Shown: in pieces, positions 30,639 through 40,356 of the stretch
Numbering within the stretch: position 1 is the first letter of the stretch
Layout of the letters: each line of letters starts with the position of its first letter
Program-made: the position numbers and the translations under genes
Assembly: GCA_012032555.1 (NCBI GenBank)
Contig: JAAUSR010000029.1
Location: 1 to 57,020, forward strand
DNA: 57,020 bases
Reading direction: 5' to 3'
From: Thioploca sp.
Lineage (GTDB): Bacteria; Pseudomonadota; Gammaproteobacteria; Beggiatoales; Beggiatoaceae
The notes under the pieces: generated by a model
The model's database searches: none
The model's input: the letters and a program-made list of their open reading frames with translations, nothing else
Told to the model about the DNA's origin: nothing

Positions 30639-32120
30639 CTAAAATTGAAAGTAAATGAATTCAGTAGGTTGTCCTTGGATCATCTTAATGATGATCACCG
30701 CCATCAATAAACCAGCTATGGTGGCCCAATGATCATTAAATTGCCAGTGCCAATTCGGCCAATTAACCTCAGTGGTTTTAACGGGTGGGATAATATGAGG
30801 AAGGTGATGCCGCATCAATTGCCAAGTATTGGGTAAAAAGAGGGTAATAACCAAAGCCAATACTAAATAAAAATCAGTCGTTATATTAAGATGCCAAGTC
30901 CACTGCGAAAAAGTGGTCACTGTGGTTAATAGATGGACTGCACCACTCCAAGTTTTAGCACGGAAAAATATCCAAGCGAGATTAATAGCTGTAAAAGTAA
31001 TTGTCCAACTTCCCAGATAACTTAATAATTTTAATATTTTTCTTTGACTGATTGGTATAGCGAATTCACGCTGAATATGAGTAAACAATTGGTGAATAGC
31101 TAAATAACAACCCTGTAATAATCCCCAAATGACAAAGTTCCATCCGGCTCCATGCCATAACCCGCCTAAAAACATGACGATAATTAAATTTAAACTGGTT
31201 CGTCGATAACCGCATTGATTTCCGCCTAAAGGAATATATAAGTAATCACGTAAAAAGCGCGATAAAGTCATATGCCAACGTCGCCAAAATTCGGCAATAT
31301 TATTGGCTTTATAAGGAGAAAAAAAATTCAGTGGTAAATTAAAACCAAACAGTTTACCTAAACCGATGGCCATATCAGAATAACCAGAAAAATCAAAGTA
31401 AATCTGAAAACTATAAGCCAGTACACCTCGCCAAGCGTCTAGGGTATCTAGCGAAGCAAGTTGGTCAGCTTGATCGAAAACTTGGTTAGCCGGTAGTGCT
31501 AATGAATCGGCAATAGCATATTTTTTAAATAATCCAATTAAAAAAATAGTTAGGCCAATTTTTAAATCAGCAGAAATGACAGCAAAATTGCGTTGTTTTC
31601 CCATTTGAGGAACCACTTCCTGGTAATGGACAATCGGACCGGCAATTAATTGGGGAAAAAAGCTGATAAATACCGCATAGTTGATAAAAGAATGCGGTTG
31701 GATGGCTTTTTTATAGACATCGACAAGAAATGCAATTTGTTGAAAAGTAAAAAAAGAAATTCCTAATGGTAAGATAATCTCTAAATGAGGCAATGGCCAA
31801 GCAGTCAAATAACTGAGGTTAGTTAGAAAAAAGTGAGTATATTTATAATAAGCGAGAACTAATAAGTTACTACTAATCCCTAAAATGAGTAAGTAGCGGT
31901 TTGGGGTATTTAGTAGCCAACGGGCAAGCCCATAATTAATACTGAGGCTACCGATGAGTAGCAAGCTATAATGCCATTGCCCATAGGCATAAAAAAATAC
32001 GGAGGTTAAACTCAACCAAACTAAAGCCCAAGAAAGGTAATTCAACCGTTCTAAACTTAAAAATACGAGCGTAACAATCGGTAAAAAGATGAGAATAAAC
32101 TCAAGTGAATTAAATAACAT
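30639..32120 (-). CDS. MBOAT O-acyltransferase, AlgI/DltB-like
   Basis: This 493-residue protein has about eleven membrane spans and clear MBOAT motifs: the N-terminal MLFNSLEFILIFLPIV, QIYFDFSGYSDMAIGLGKLFG, NIAEFWRRWHMTLSRFLRDY, IPLGGN and LGGLWHGAGWNFVIWG with the presumed catalytic histidine. It moves acyl groups across the inner membrane onto an extracytoplasmic acceptor. It leads the two-gene unit with the SGNH-like protein and is divergent from nfeD. Confidence 0.9.
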   Translation of the reverse strand: MLFNSLEFILIFLPIVTLVFLSLERLNYLSWALVWLSLTSVFFYAYGQWHYSLLLIGSLSINYGLARWLLNTPNRYLLILGISSNLLVLAYYKYTHFFLTNLSYLTAWPLPHLEIILPLGISFFTFQQIAFLVDVYKKAIQPHSFINYAVFISFFPQLIAGPIVHYQEVVPQMGKQRNFAVISADLKIGLTIFLIGLFKKYAIADSLALPANQVFDQADQLASLDTLDAWRGVLAYSFQIYFDFSGYSDMAIGLGKLFGFNLPLNFFSPYKANNIAEFWRRWHMTLSRFLRDYLYIPLGGNQCGYRRTSLNLIIVMFLGGLWHGAGWNFVIWGLLQGCYLAIHQLFTHIQREFAIPISQRKILKLLSYLGSWTITFTAINLAWIFFRAKTWSGAVHLLTTVTTFSQWTWHLNITTDFYLVLALVITLFLPNTWQLMRHHLPHIIPPVKTTEVNWPNWHWQFNDHWATIAGLLMAVIIIKMIQGQPTEFIYFQF

Positions 32121-32342
32121 AGTCCATCATGGCGATTAATTGGCCGTTGACCCATTTTAAACGCAAAAGTAGCTGTTAAATTGGGAAAAACACCGCGAAT
32201 TGTATTCTAATAATCGGTTTATTTTTTCATAAACTATCATTGTAATCCACTAGCTAAGCTATTTTTTTAAAGAAATACCCTTAAATTATTGTTAAGGCAA
32301 ACAAAATTAAATATTGAAATCCTTTTATAGAGGTAATTAACT

Positions 32343-33720
32343 ATGAACCGATTTATTTCAAATTCACTGATGGGATTATTCATACTGGTTTTATTATTTC
32401 ATCCCGTTCAAGCACAAGATCGGGCTTTAATATTAGAGGTTAAAGGTGCAATTGGTCCGGCAACCGCTGATTATATTAAACGGGGTTTAGAATCAGCACA
32501 ACAGCAAGAGATTACCGTGATAGTGCTGCGTATGGATACGCCGGGTGGTTTAGATTCAGCTATGCGCGAAATTGTCCAAGCTATCATTGCTTCGCCTATC
32601 CCAGTGGTAACCTTGGTAGCGCCTGCCGGTGCGCGTGCTGCCAGTGCCGGTACTTATATCCTCTATGCCAGTCATATTGCTGCCATGGCACCAGCGACGA
32701 ATTTAGGTGCAGCAACTCCGGTACAAATGGGTGGTTTACCCGATTTAACACCAGAACAACCGAGTTCCCTCCCTAATCCAAATAATAATCAACCGAATAA
32801 GCCTCAAACACCCACTGGTGATACCCTGAGTCATAAAATGATCAATGATGCTGAAGCCTATTTACGTGCATTGGCACAAATGCACGGGCGTAACGCAAAA
32901 TGGGCTAGTCAATCGGTACAAGAATCAGCTAGCCTTTCTGCTACTGAAGCATTAGCAAAAGGCGTTATTGATTTGATCGCCACCGATATAGATGATTTAC
33001 TTAGTCAGATTAATGGGAAAACGGTTAAAGTATTCGGCATGGAAAAACAACTGTTCACCGTCGGCTTAATAAAAACAATCTATCAACCGGACTGGCGAAC
33101 CCGTTTACTAACAGTTATTACTAATCCGAATGTCGCTTATATTCTTATGCTGTTAGGTATTTATGGATTATTTTTTGAACTCGCTAACCCGGGTACTATT
33201 TTACCGGGTGTCATCGGCGGTATTTCTTTATTATTAGCCCTATTTGCTTTTCAAGTCCTTCCCGTTAATTATGCGGGTATTGCTTTAGTGCTATTGGGTA
33301 TTACTTTTATGGTGAGTGAAGCTTTTCTACCAAGCTTTGGAGCGCTTGGCATCGGTGGTTTAACGGCTTTTGTTATCGGTTCAATTATTTTATTTGATAC
33401 TGAAAACACTGACTATATGATTTCTCGGCCGCTGATTGGGAGTATTGCGCTACTCAGTTTAGTTTTTTTTATTTGGATTATCGATCTTTTTGTTAAAATA
33501 CGTTCACGTGCAGTGGTTACTGGGCGGGAAGAAATGTTAGGTCAACAAGGGAAATGTTTAGATAACGAAGGAGGTCAATTACGAATATATATTCACAGTG
33601 AAATTTGGAATGCTCAGGCTGCCATGCCCATTGAACCGGTCAAAAGTGAGAGTGATTGGTATGAATGGTTTAATGTTGGAAGTAGCAGCTATTGAAGAAC
33701 TGCAATTAGAGAAAAAATAA
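32343..33720 (+). CDS. NfeD-family membrane serine protease, shifted at 3' end
   Basis: The signal peptide ends near VQAQ. It is followed by a ClpP-like protease domain ([35 protein letters not shown] with the catalytic serine), four membrane spans, and a C-terminal OB-like NfeD domain. As written, translation stops at 33695 with an unfamiliar tail ([14 protein letters not shown]). The expected OB-fold ending ([14 protein letters not shown] then IEELQLEKK) is in the next frame and stops at 33720. One A too many in CAAAAG at 33641-33646 explains this. The partner slipin gene follows 16 bases later. This pair cleaves and manages stomatin-like membrane scaffolds. Confidence 0.88.
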
Positions 33721-33736
33721 CCATAAGGATGACAAT

Positions 33737-34507
33737 ATGTTTTCATCGATAATGATGAGTCTCGCTTTTATTATAATTATTTCCTTACGCTATATCATAA
33801 GAATTTTACGTGAATATGAACGTGGTGTGGTTTTCTTTCTCGGTCGTTATCAAGGAAACAAAGGACCTGGCTTAATTATCCTGATTCCAGGTATTCAACA
33901 GATGATTACGGTAGATACGCGGACGGTCGTATTCGATATACCTACTCAAGATGTGATTTCGCGGGATAACGTGTCAGTTAAAGTCAATGCGGTAGTCTAT
34001 TTCCGCGTCATTGAACCCGAGAAAGCCATTATCCAAGTCGAGAATTTTCAACAAGCCACCGGACAATTAGCACAAACGACTTTGCGTTCAGTATTAGGTC
34101 AGCATGATTTGGATGATATGCTGGCCGGACGAGAAAAGCTCAATCGAGATATCCAAACCATTTTAGATAAACATACCGATGCATGGGGGATTAAAGTCAC
34201 TCATGTCGAGATCAAGCATGTTGATATAGATGAAAGTATGATTCGAGCCATTGCTCGCCAAGCTGAAGCGGAACGTGAACGCCGTGCCAAAATTATTCAT
34301 GCAGAGGGTGAATTGCAAGCGGCAGAAAAATTATTGCAAGCCGCCACTATTTTAGCTAAACAACCACAAGCAATTCAATTACGCTATTTGCAAACGATGA
34401 ATGACATCGCTTCCCAGGATAAAACCCATACGATTGTTTTTCCTTTACCGATGGATTTAATTAGCCCTTTGCAAGAATTAATCAAGCAAACGCTTGCTCA
34501 GAAATAA
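33737..34507 (+). CDS. Slipin (stomatin/SPFH) family protein
   Basis: This 256-residue protein has an N-terminal hydrophobic hairpin, then the SPFH core ([57 protein letters not shown]) and a charged coiled coil ([20 protein letters not shown]). It is the standard partner and substrate of NfeD-type proteases, and organises membrane microdomains. Full length for the prokaryotic family. Confidence 0.94.
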   Translation: MFSSIMMSLAFIIIISLRYIIRILREYERGVVFFLGRYQGNKGPGLIILIPGIQQMITVDTRTVVFDIPTQDVISRDNVSVKVNAVVYFRVIEPEKAIIQVENFQQATGQLAQTTLRSVLGQHDLDDMLAGREKLNRDIQTILDKHTDAWGIKVTHVEIKHVDIDESMIRAIARQAEAERERRAKIIHAEGELQAAEKLLQAATILAKQPQAIQLRYLQTMNDIASQDKTHTIVFPLPMDLISPLQELIKQTLAQK

Positions 34508-34538
34508 ATAGCAACCCTGATTTCAGTATCTTATACCG

Positions 34539-34715
34539 ATGCGAACAAGCGTTTTTGCTACTTTAAAACAACGTTATCCTCTTTATGAAAGAATACATCG
34601 ACTGATGACTAATCAATCTCTTCGGGTATTTAGAATGGGAACCCATTCCAGGAGTTGGCTAAATACAACTAAAGACGCTATTAATCAGCAAATTTTTGCG
34701 GCTGCTTGTAATTAA
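34539..34715 (+). CDS. Doubtful 58-codon open frame
   Basis: An ATG-initiated frame starts 32 bases after the slipin stop and encodes a basic 58-residue peptide (RTSVFATLKQRYPLYERIH, FRMGTHSRSWLN). No ribosome site, signal peptide or recognisable family is visible. It may be chance or a remnant. The remaining bases to 35047 hold only the palindrome listed next. Confidence 0.2.
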   Translation: MRTSVFATLKQRYPLYERIHRLMTNQSLRVFRMGTHSRSWLNTTKDAINQQIFAAACN

Positions 34716-34807
34716 TTTAAATATTTTCTGGTTTTTCCTCATTTCCAAACTAAGCTGTGTAGATTAGGCGTTACTCCAATGCTATTAAGTTAAGCAATCT
34801 TTCTGAC

Positions 34808-34830
34808 AACAAGGGGTTGCAACCCTTGTT
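34808..34830. repeat. Palindrome in intergenic stretch
   Basis: AACAAGGG and CCCTTGTT flank GTTGCAA, so nearly the whole 23 bases are self-complementary. It lies in the 540-base gap between slipin and the convergent glycosyltransferase-like gene. No U-tract follows. It could be a bidirectional terminator or a REP-like repeat. Confidence 0.45.
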
Positions 34831-35047
34831 ACTCCATCATCATTCATTTATAAATCTGCTCAACAAAACCTTAATTTAAGGATATTGAGTAAAAATATTA
34901 TTTTAGCGAGTAGGTTGCGGTGAACATTTAACATTCATTGAGTCCAGATAAAATCAATTAATTTCAGGTTTTTCGCACTATGGTTATTAGAAAAAACTTC
35001 TCCCTCCTCGATTTTGAGGATCATTATTGCAATTTTGGTCTTATTAT

Positions 35048-36196
35048 TTATAACCCTTTTGCGGCTTCAATCCATTCTCTTTGTGCCGGCGTGAAATCAC
35101 CTAACCAAATTTGCTCAACCGGGGTTTTAATGATTTGATAAAGTGCTATACCATAGTCAATTAACTCTTTAAACGGTTTAATTTCATATCTCAGTAAGAC
35201 TTGTAGTATTAGCTTCAAGTTAAAATCAATTGACGCAATATCTAATAAAGTCAAATTCATTTGTACACCATCGCCTAACAAATCAATCTGTTCGGGATCA
35301 CCCTGTTGCAGTGCTTGCGTTGCTATCGTAAAGGCATTGGTTTTTCCGGCGAGATAATAAAAGAAAGGGAGCATGGGAATTGAAAAACATAGCGAGGGTT
35401 TCCCCGGTGAATTTCTAAAGCGCATGTATTGCGTAATTAGATTAGAAGGGTGAGCTAAATCTTCCAAACTCATTGGCATGATAGTACGTTGATGTTCTGG
35501 CGTATAATTCGCTTGGATATCCAGGTAGGTATCATAATTGACTTGGCGACCTTTAAAAATACCAAATTTATTGTGTCCCATCACGGGCGGGAAGGAACGA
35601 ATCCAATTAACGTCAATGAAAGCTTCGAAAGTCGTGGCTAAATGATCTTCCACCCTAAAATTATTGTTCTTATACCAAGCAATGCCTTGCATTTTGGAAC
35701 CAGACTCGATAAAAGCCTGATAACGTTTTGCTAATATATCTTTTCCCAATATTAACGCATCATAATCTTGAATAAGTGCCGTTTTGGTTCGGATACGGTT
35801 TAGACATAAACTCCAAGACAACCATGAATAAATATAAGGGTCATTAAATCGGGCGGTAAACTGAGCTTGTCGATGATTATAGTAAATAAAAGTCAATTTT
35901 AATTCGGGAAATTGTTTAATCATTTCCGCTTCAAATCCTACTGGTAGGCTACCTTTTTCAGCATCAACTGCAATGATAATGGCTTTCAAATCTGACCAAT
36001 AATTTTTACTCAAACAATACAAGTTAGCGCCTAAAATATAAGGAATTCTTGAACACATCCCAATAATAGCGGTACAACCTTCTTCCAAAGGGGGTAGGGG
36101 TTCCCAGGTAATTAGTTTAGCAATTTGATACCGCCGATAATTTCTATAAAATTTGGCAACTAAAAAATGAAAGTAGCTTTGAGGGTCGTTTGCCAT
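35048..36196 (-). CDS. Glycosyltransferase-like protein next to SqdB
   Basis: This 382-residue soluble protein has no signal peptide. The N-terminal half looks like a GT-A fold: EEGCTAIIGMCSRIPYILGA, then beta strands LKAIIIAVD and LKLTFIYYNHR, then an acidic TALIQDYDALIL that could be the metal-binding DxD. The C-terminal half is helical. I cannot place it in a named family. It lies 51 bases downstream of the SqdB-like gene on the same strand, which suggests it uses or transfers the sugar made there (inference). Confidence 0.5.
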   Translation of the reverse strand: MANDPQSYFHFLVAKFYRNYRRYQIAKLITWEPLPPLEEGCTAIIGMCSRIPYILGANLYCLSKNYWSDLKAIIIAVDAEKGSLPVGFEAEMIKQFPELKLTFIYYNHRQAQFTARFNDPYIYSWLSWSLCLNRIRTKTALIQDYDALILGKDILAKRYQAFIESGSKMQGIAWYKNNNFRVEDHLATTFEAFIDVNWIRSFPPVMGHNKFGIFKGRQVNYDTYLDIQANYTPEHQRTIMPMSLEDLAHPSNLITQYMRFRNSPGKPSLCFSIPMLPFFYYLAGKTNAFTIATQALQQGDPEQIDLLGDGVQMNLTLLDIASIDFNLKLILQVLLRYEIKPFKELIDYGIALYQIIKTPVEQIWLGDFTPAQREWIEAAKGL

Positions 36197-36247
36197 TGGA
36201 AATTCCTTTAAAAGTATTAGTCGCTATTACTGAGGTAGTGAATTGAC

Positions 36248-37423
36248 TTAGGTCCAAATTGGTGGAGGGATTTTCATCAGATCACAGCGATGTTGATATT
36301 TATTAGCAATGTCATGGATTTCTTCAATCAGTCCTTTTTCTAAAAAGATCGGTTTTAACCCCATGGATAAAAAGCATTCCTTGGCAACAAAAAATTCGTT
36401 TTCTTTATCTTCAATGTCTTTGCGTGGGTTATCTACATAATTTATTTTTACACTGGGAATCATTTTAGCAATCGTTTCGGCTAAATCTTTAATCCGATGA
36501 GTTTGAGTGATTTGATTAAATATTTGAACTTTAGATCCGGTTGAAGGTGGATTGTTGATAGCTAATTCAATGCAACGCGTGGTGTCTTGAATATGAATGA
36601 AAGCGCGCGTTTGACCACCATTGCCATAGACCGTTAAAGGATATCCCACTGCCGCTTGGATTATAAATCGATTGAGAACCGTTCCATAAACGCCATCATA
36701 ATCAAAACGATTAATCAGCCGTTCGTCTAATTTAGTTTCTTCAGTTCGAGTTCCCCAAACATTACCTTGATGTAAATCGGTAATTCTGATGCCATTATTC
36801 TTATTGTAATAGTGAAATAACAGTTGATCCTGGGCTTTAGTCATATGATAAATACTTTCAGTATCAGCGGGATAAAGAATTTCTTGCTCAACTAATTCAC
36901 CAGAACGCGATTGTACGTTGATCTTCAAATAGCCCTCTGGAATTTCCATGACAGTGGTGTGATACCCATATACCCCAATCGAACCTAAATGAACGAGATA
37001 AATGTCTAAGCCGGATTCGACGATAGCACACAGCACATTGTTAGTCGCATTGATATTGTTATCAACAGTATAGCGTTTAGTTCGTTCTGACAAAGTAGAA
37101 TAAGGTGCTGATCGTTGTTCAGCAAAATGAACAATAACTTCTGGCCGAAATTCTTTCACCAATGAGAGCAATTGGTAATATTCTTGAGCAATATCGATAT
37201 TGAAAAAAGGAATTACTTTGCCACTGACTGCACGCCAAGCTGCTAAACGGGTATGAATCGAAGTAATGGGTGTTAAGGATTCCACTTCCAGTTCAACATC
37301 TATTTTGCGCCGCGATAAATTATCAACAATTCCAACTTCATGACCAATATAGGAAAGGTGCAAAGCATTTGGCCAACCGCAAAAACCATCACCGCCAAGT
37401 ACAAGAATTTTCACTTTTTTCAC
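36248..37423 (-). CDS. UDP-sulfoquinovose synthase-like (SqdB/SQD1 type)
   Basis: This 391-residue extended short-chain dehydrogenase/epimerase has an NAD-binding start VLGGDGFCGWPNALHLSYIG, whose GDGFCGWP is diagnostic for the SQD1/SqdB/Agl3 group. The family features HFAEQRSAPYS, the Tyr-Lys pair in SIYHMTKAQDQLLFHYY, and TDLHQGNVWGTRTEET are present. The enzyme joins sulfite to UDP-glucose, giving UDP-sulfoquinovose. In plants and cyanobacteria this feeds the sulfolipid SQDG; in some archaea it feeds glycoprotein glycans. No SqdX-type lipid glycosyltransferase is visible, only the unassigned neighbour. Confidence 0.87.
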   Translation of the reverse strand: MKKVKILVLGGDGFCGWPNALHLSYIGHEVGIVDNLSRRKIDVELEVESLTPITSIHTRLAAWRAVSGKVIPFFNIDIAQEYYQLLSLVKEFRPEVIVHFAEQRSAPYSTLSERTKRYTVDNNINATNNVLCAIVESGLDIYLVHLGSIGVYGYHTTVMEIPEGYLKINVQSRSGELVEQEILYPADTESIYHMTKAQDQLLFHYYNKNNGIRITDLHQGNVWGTRTEETKLDERLINRFDYDGVYGTVLNRFIIQAAVGYPLTVYGNGGQTRAFIHIQDTTRCIELAINNPPSTGSKVQIFNQITQTHRIKDLAETIAKMIPSVKINYVDNPRKDIEDKENEFFVAKECFLSMGLKPIFLEKGLIEEIHDIANKYQHRCDLMKIPPPIWT

Positions 37424-37635
37424 CTCTTGTTTTTTAAATGGACCAATTACTCATGTTTAATTTACTTTGCCATCTAACTAACTATTACCATCATGGCTAT
37501 TTTTTAGACGCTGATGATTAAGCTTTTTATTATATCACTAATTCACCTAAGCTGACTATAATAATATCAGTTAGTTATTTTACCATAGCGAGTATCTCAG
37601 ATTATTATTCCTGTTAAGAATCTAATTCGATTAAA

Positions 37636-37649
37636 CCGAGTTAACTCGG
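37636..37649 (-). terminator. Palindrome after tsaE
   Basis: CCGAGTTAACTCGG is perfectly self-complementary and is followed on the minus strand by TTTAATC, ten bases beyond the tsaE stop. It is a short-stem terminator candidate for the nnr-tsaE unit. Confidence 0.4.
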
Positions 37650-37658
37650 CAGTATAGA

Positions 37659-38144
37659 CTAGCCTGATTGACTTGAGAACTCAACTTGATTGCTAATATG
37701 AGTCACAACAGTTTGTCCAATAGCGGTTAGCGCTTGTAATTTCAATAACCGTTCCGTTTGATTATGGTAAAACAATTGAATTTGTAGGTCTGCAAACGGG
37801 GTTAGTTCGCCACCTTTTTCTGGCCATTCAATGAGTGCTAACATCTCTTCAGCCAAATAATCCCGTATTCCCATGTATTCTAACTCTTGGGGGTCAGTTA
37901 AACGATAGAAATCAAAATGATAAATTTTCTTGCCGCTGATTTGGTAAGGTTCAACTAAAGTATAAGTTGGGCTTTTTACTGTACCAGTATGCCCTAATGC
38001 CTGTAAAAAACCGCGTACTAGCGTGGTCTTACCAACACCTAATTCTCCTTGGAGATGTAAAATGGTGTGCGCTGGACAAGCGGATGCTAATTGGCTACCA
38101 AAAGCTTCCATCTTGGCCGAATTAGAAATGAAATATTGATTCAT
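37659..38144 (-). CDS. tsaE: tRNA threonylcarbamoyladenosine biosynthesis ATPase TsaE
   Basis: ATPase that drives t6A37 tRNA modification together with TsaB, TsaD and TsaC. Walker A GELGVGKTT at residues 33-41, then VKSPTYTLVEPY, HFDFYRL and an EWPEKG segment near the ATP site. At 161 residues it is standard. It overlaps nnr by four bases, the classic gammaproteobacterial order (nnr then tsaE). Confidence 0.94.
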   Translation of the reverse strand: MNQYFISNSAKMEAFGSQLASACPAHTILHLQGELGVGKTTLVRGFLQALGHTGTVKSPTYTLVEPYQISGKKIYHFDFYRLTDPQELEYMGIRDYLAEEMLALIEWPEKGGELTPFADLQIQLFYHNQTERLLKLQALTAIGQTVVTHISNQVEFSSQSG

Positions 38145-39640
38145 TTGGAACTTAATTCTGGATTAGCATAATAACGTAACCAAGGCATTAAATCACTTGG
38201 TAATAAGCCGCGCTCACCGTCTAAAGCAGCCCGATCACCGGCCTTACCATGAATACATACACCTAATTGAGCGGCTTCAGTAGTCGATAAGCCTTGAGCT
38301 AATAAGCCGGCAATCACCCCGGTAAGAATATCCCCCATCCCACCACAAGCCATCCCCGGATTACCGGCTGTACAAATACCAATTTGGCCATTTGGGGTTG
38401 CGACTAAGGTACCAGCGCCTTTGAGCACACAAACACCGCCAAATCGCAGTTGTAAAGCACGAACCGCTGCGAATCTATCGCTTTGAACTTCCATAGTGGA
38501 TAATTCTAATAAGCGTGCAGCCTCACCGGGATGAGGGGTTAATACGCCATGCGGTAAACGAAACGGGGTTTGGGCTAGTAAATTAAGGGCATCGGCATCC
38601 ACTACAATTGGTTTTTGTTGTTCTTTAATCGCTTCTAACAAGCCATGTGCCCAATGAGATTGACCTAGACCCGGACCAATGGCAATAATATCCACTTGTG
38701 TTAATAAAACTTCAAGTTCTTCAATCGTTTCTATACCATGACTCATAATTTCAGGGCGAGTTAAATTGAGCAAAGTAGCATGGGCATGGCGTGTTGCTAA
38801 ACTGACTTTGCCAGCACCGACCCGAGCAGCCGCTTCGGTCGCTAAACAAACCGCACCGGTCATGCCGCTATCGCCACCAATGATGAGTACGTGTCCAAAT
38901 CGACCTTTGTGAGCAGTTCGTGGGCGTTTGCAAAATCGCGTTTTTAAAATATCATAATCCAGCCGCATGACAGAAGTTTTAACTTGTTTATAAATGACCG
39001 GCGGGACTTTTAAGTCATCAAAATATATTTTTCCACAATAGTCTGGGCCTTCACCGGTAAAGAAACCTTGTTTTAAGCCAATAAAGCTTACCGTAATATT
39101 GGCATGTACCGCTATACCTAATACCGTTCCGGTATCTGCATGCAATCCCGAAGGAATATCTAATGATAGAACCGGACAAGTACAGCGATTTAAAGCTTCA
39201 ATAACTTCCCGCCATTCTCCTGAGACATCACGATCAAGTCCAGTACCCAGTAACGCGTCGACAACCACATCAACAATACTCAATTTTTTTTCAGTAAACA
39301 CTTGGGCAGTTAAACCAATCGCTATCATCGCTTCAAAAGCAATTCGGGCATCGCCTTTTAACTGAGTCGTATCTCCCAGTTGTAATATCGTCACATCATA
39401 ACCCGCTAGATAGGCCAATTTAGCTAAAATATAACCATCACCACCATTATTGCCAGTACCACATAATACAATGATACGACGCGCTTTAGGCCAATGTGTG
39501 GTTAAAATGTTAAAAGCGACATGACCGGCACGTTCCATGAGGCAAATGCCTGGCACACCCATATCTTCAATAGTTATTCGATCCAGTTCACGTACTTGAC
39601 TGGCACGGTATAGTGGTAGTGGAAGATTATTGGTATTCAT
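38141..39640 (-). CDS. nnr: Bifunctional NAD(P)H-hydrate repair enzyme
   Basis: The N-terminal YjeF epimerase domain (MERAGHVAF, VLCGTGNNGGDGYILAKLA, LDIPSGLHADTG) corrects R/S hydrate. The C-terminal ADP-dependent dehydratase (HKGRFGHVLIIGGDSGMTGA, AIGPGLGQ, LTPHPGEAARLL, GNPGMACGGMGDILTGVIA) restores NAD(P)H. At 499 residues the fusion is complete. It is transcribed with tsaE, and the orn gene lies 76 bases upstream on the same strand. Confidence 0.96.
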   Translation of the reverse strand: MNTNNLPLPLYRASQVRELDRITIEDMGVPGICLMERAGHVAFNILTTHWPKARRIIVLCGTGNNGGDGYILAKLAYLAGYDVTILQLGDTTQLKGDARIAFEAMIAIGLTAQVFTEKKLSIVDVVVDALLGTGLDRDVSGEWREVIEALNRCTCPVLSLDIPSGLHADTGTVLGIAVHANITVSFIGLKQGFFTGEGPDYCGKIYFDDLKVPPVIYKQVKTSVMRLDYDILKTRFCKRPRTAHKGRFGHVLIIGGDSGMTGAVCLATEAAARVGAGKVSLATRHAHATLLNLTRPEIMSHGIETIEELEVLLTQVDIIAIGPGLGQSHWAHGLLEAIKEQQKPIVVDADALNLLAQTPFRLPHGVLTPHPGEAARLLELSTMEVQSDRFAAVRALQLRFGGVCVLKGAGTLVATPNGQIGICTAGNPGMACGGMGDILTGVIAGLLAQGLSTTEAAQLGVCIHGKAGDRAALDGERGLLPSDLMPWLRYYANPELSSK

Positions 39641-39716
39641 ACATGACTTACCTACTTTACTATCAAGAGACTTGTTAGAATGTGACTTTGATAATCAGGT
39701 GAAATTTATCAAACAG

Positions 39717-40256
39717 TTATTTGAAAAAATATTGGCGATAATACTTGAGTTCTTCAATAGAGTCATAAATATCATTCATAGCTAAATGTTTAGATTCTTT
39801 TTCAAATTCAGGTAAATTGGGTAGCCAACGTTTAGCCAGTTCTTTTAAAGTACTGACATCAATATGACGATAATGGAAATATTTTTCTAAATTGGGCATG
39901 TAACGATATAAAAAACGTCGATCTTGACTCACGGTATTGCCACACATCGGTGAAGTGTTGGGAGGAACCTGTTGTTGGAGAAATTTCAAGGTGAATTCTT
40001 CAGCTATCGCCAAGGTGAATTGGCTATTTCGTACACGTTCAATTAAACCAGATTGATTATGTTGGCGAGTATTCCACTCATCCATCGTCGTGAGTATGGC
40101 TTCACTCTGATGAATAGCCAATACTGGCCCTTCTGCCATCACTTGAAGATCTGAATTAGTGATCAGGGTGGCAATTTCTATAATGGTATTGTGATCGGGA
40201 TCAAGACCAGTCATCTCCAGATCTATCCAAATCAAATTACTTGGATTCTGTGGCAT
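39717..40256 (-). CDS. orn: Oligoribonuclease
   Basis: DEDDh-family 3'-5' exoribonuclease that degrades di- to pentanucleotides, including pGpG from cyclic-di-GMP turnover. Motifs: [13 protein letters not shown] with the first Asp/Glu pair, [33 protein letters not shown], and the final [19 protein letters not shown] with catalytic His and Asp. At 179 residues it is standard. Confidence 0.95.
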   Translation of the reverse strand: MPQNPSNLIWIDLEMTGLDPDHNTIIEIATLITNSDLQVMAEGPVLAIHQSEAILTTMDEWNTRQHNQSGLIERVRNSQFTLAIAEEFTLKFLQQQVPPNTSPMCGNTVSQDRRFLYRYMPNLEKYFHYRHIDVSTLKELAKRWLPNLPEFEKESKHLAMNDIYDSIEELKYYRQYFFK

Positions 40257-40356
40257 AGGTTAATCTTTACCTTTATAAAAATACTTTTTTGTAGACTATT
40301 TTATTCTAAATTGATGTTACTATGGTGATAGTAGCATTTTTAAATAAGAGATAAAT

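Noticed and set aside
34808-34830. Strong rho-independent terminator
   Set aside because: The palindrome is good but lacks a U-tract on either strand, so it is listed only as a repeat.
37424-37658. tRNA or small RNA gene in the gap between sqdB and tsaE
   Set aside because: No cloverleaf arms or CCA-adjacent acceptor stem could be found; only a short palindrome is present.
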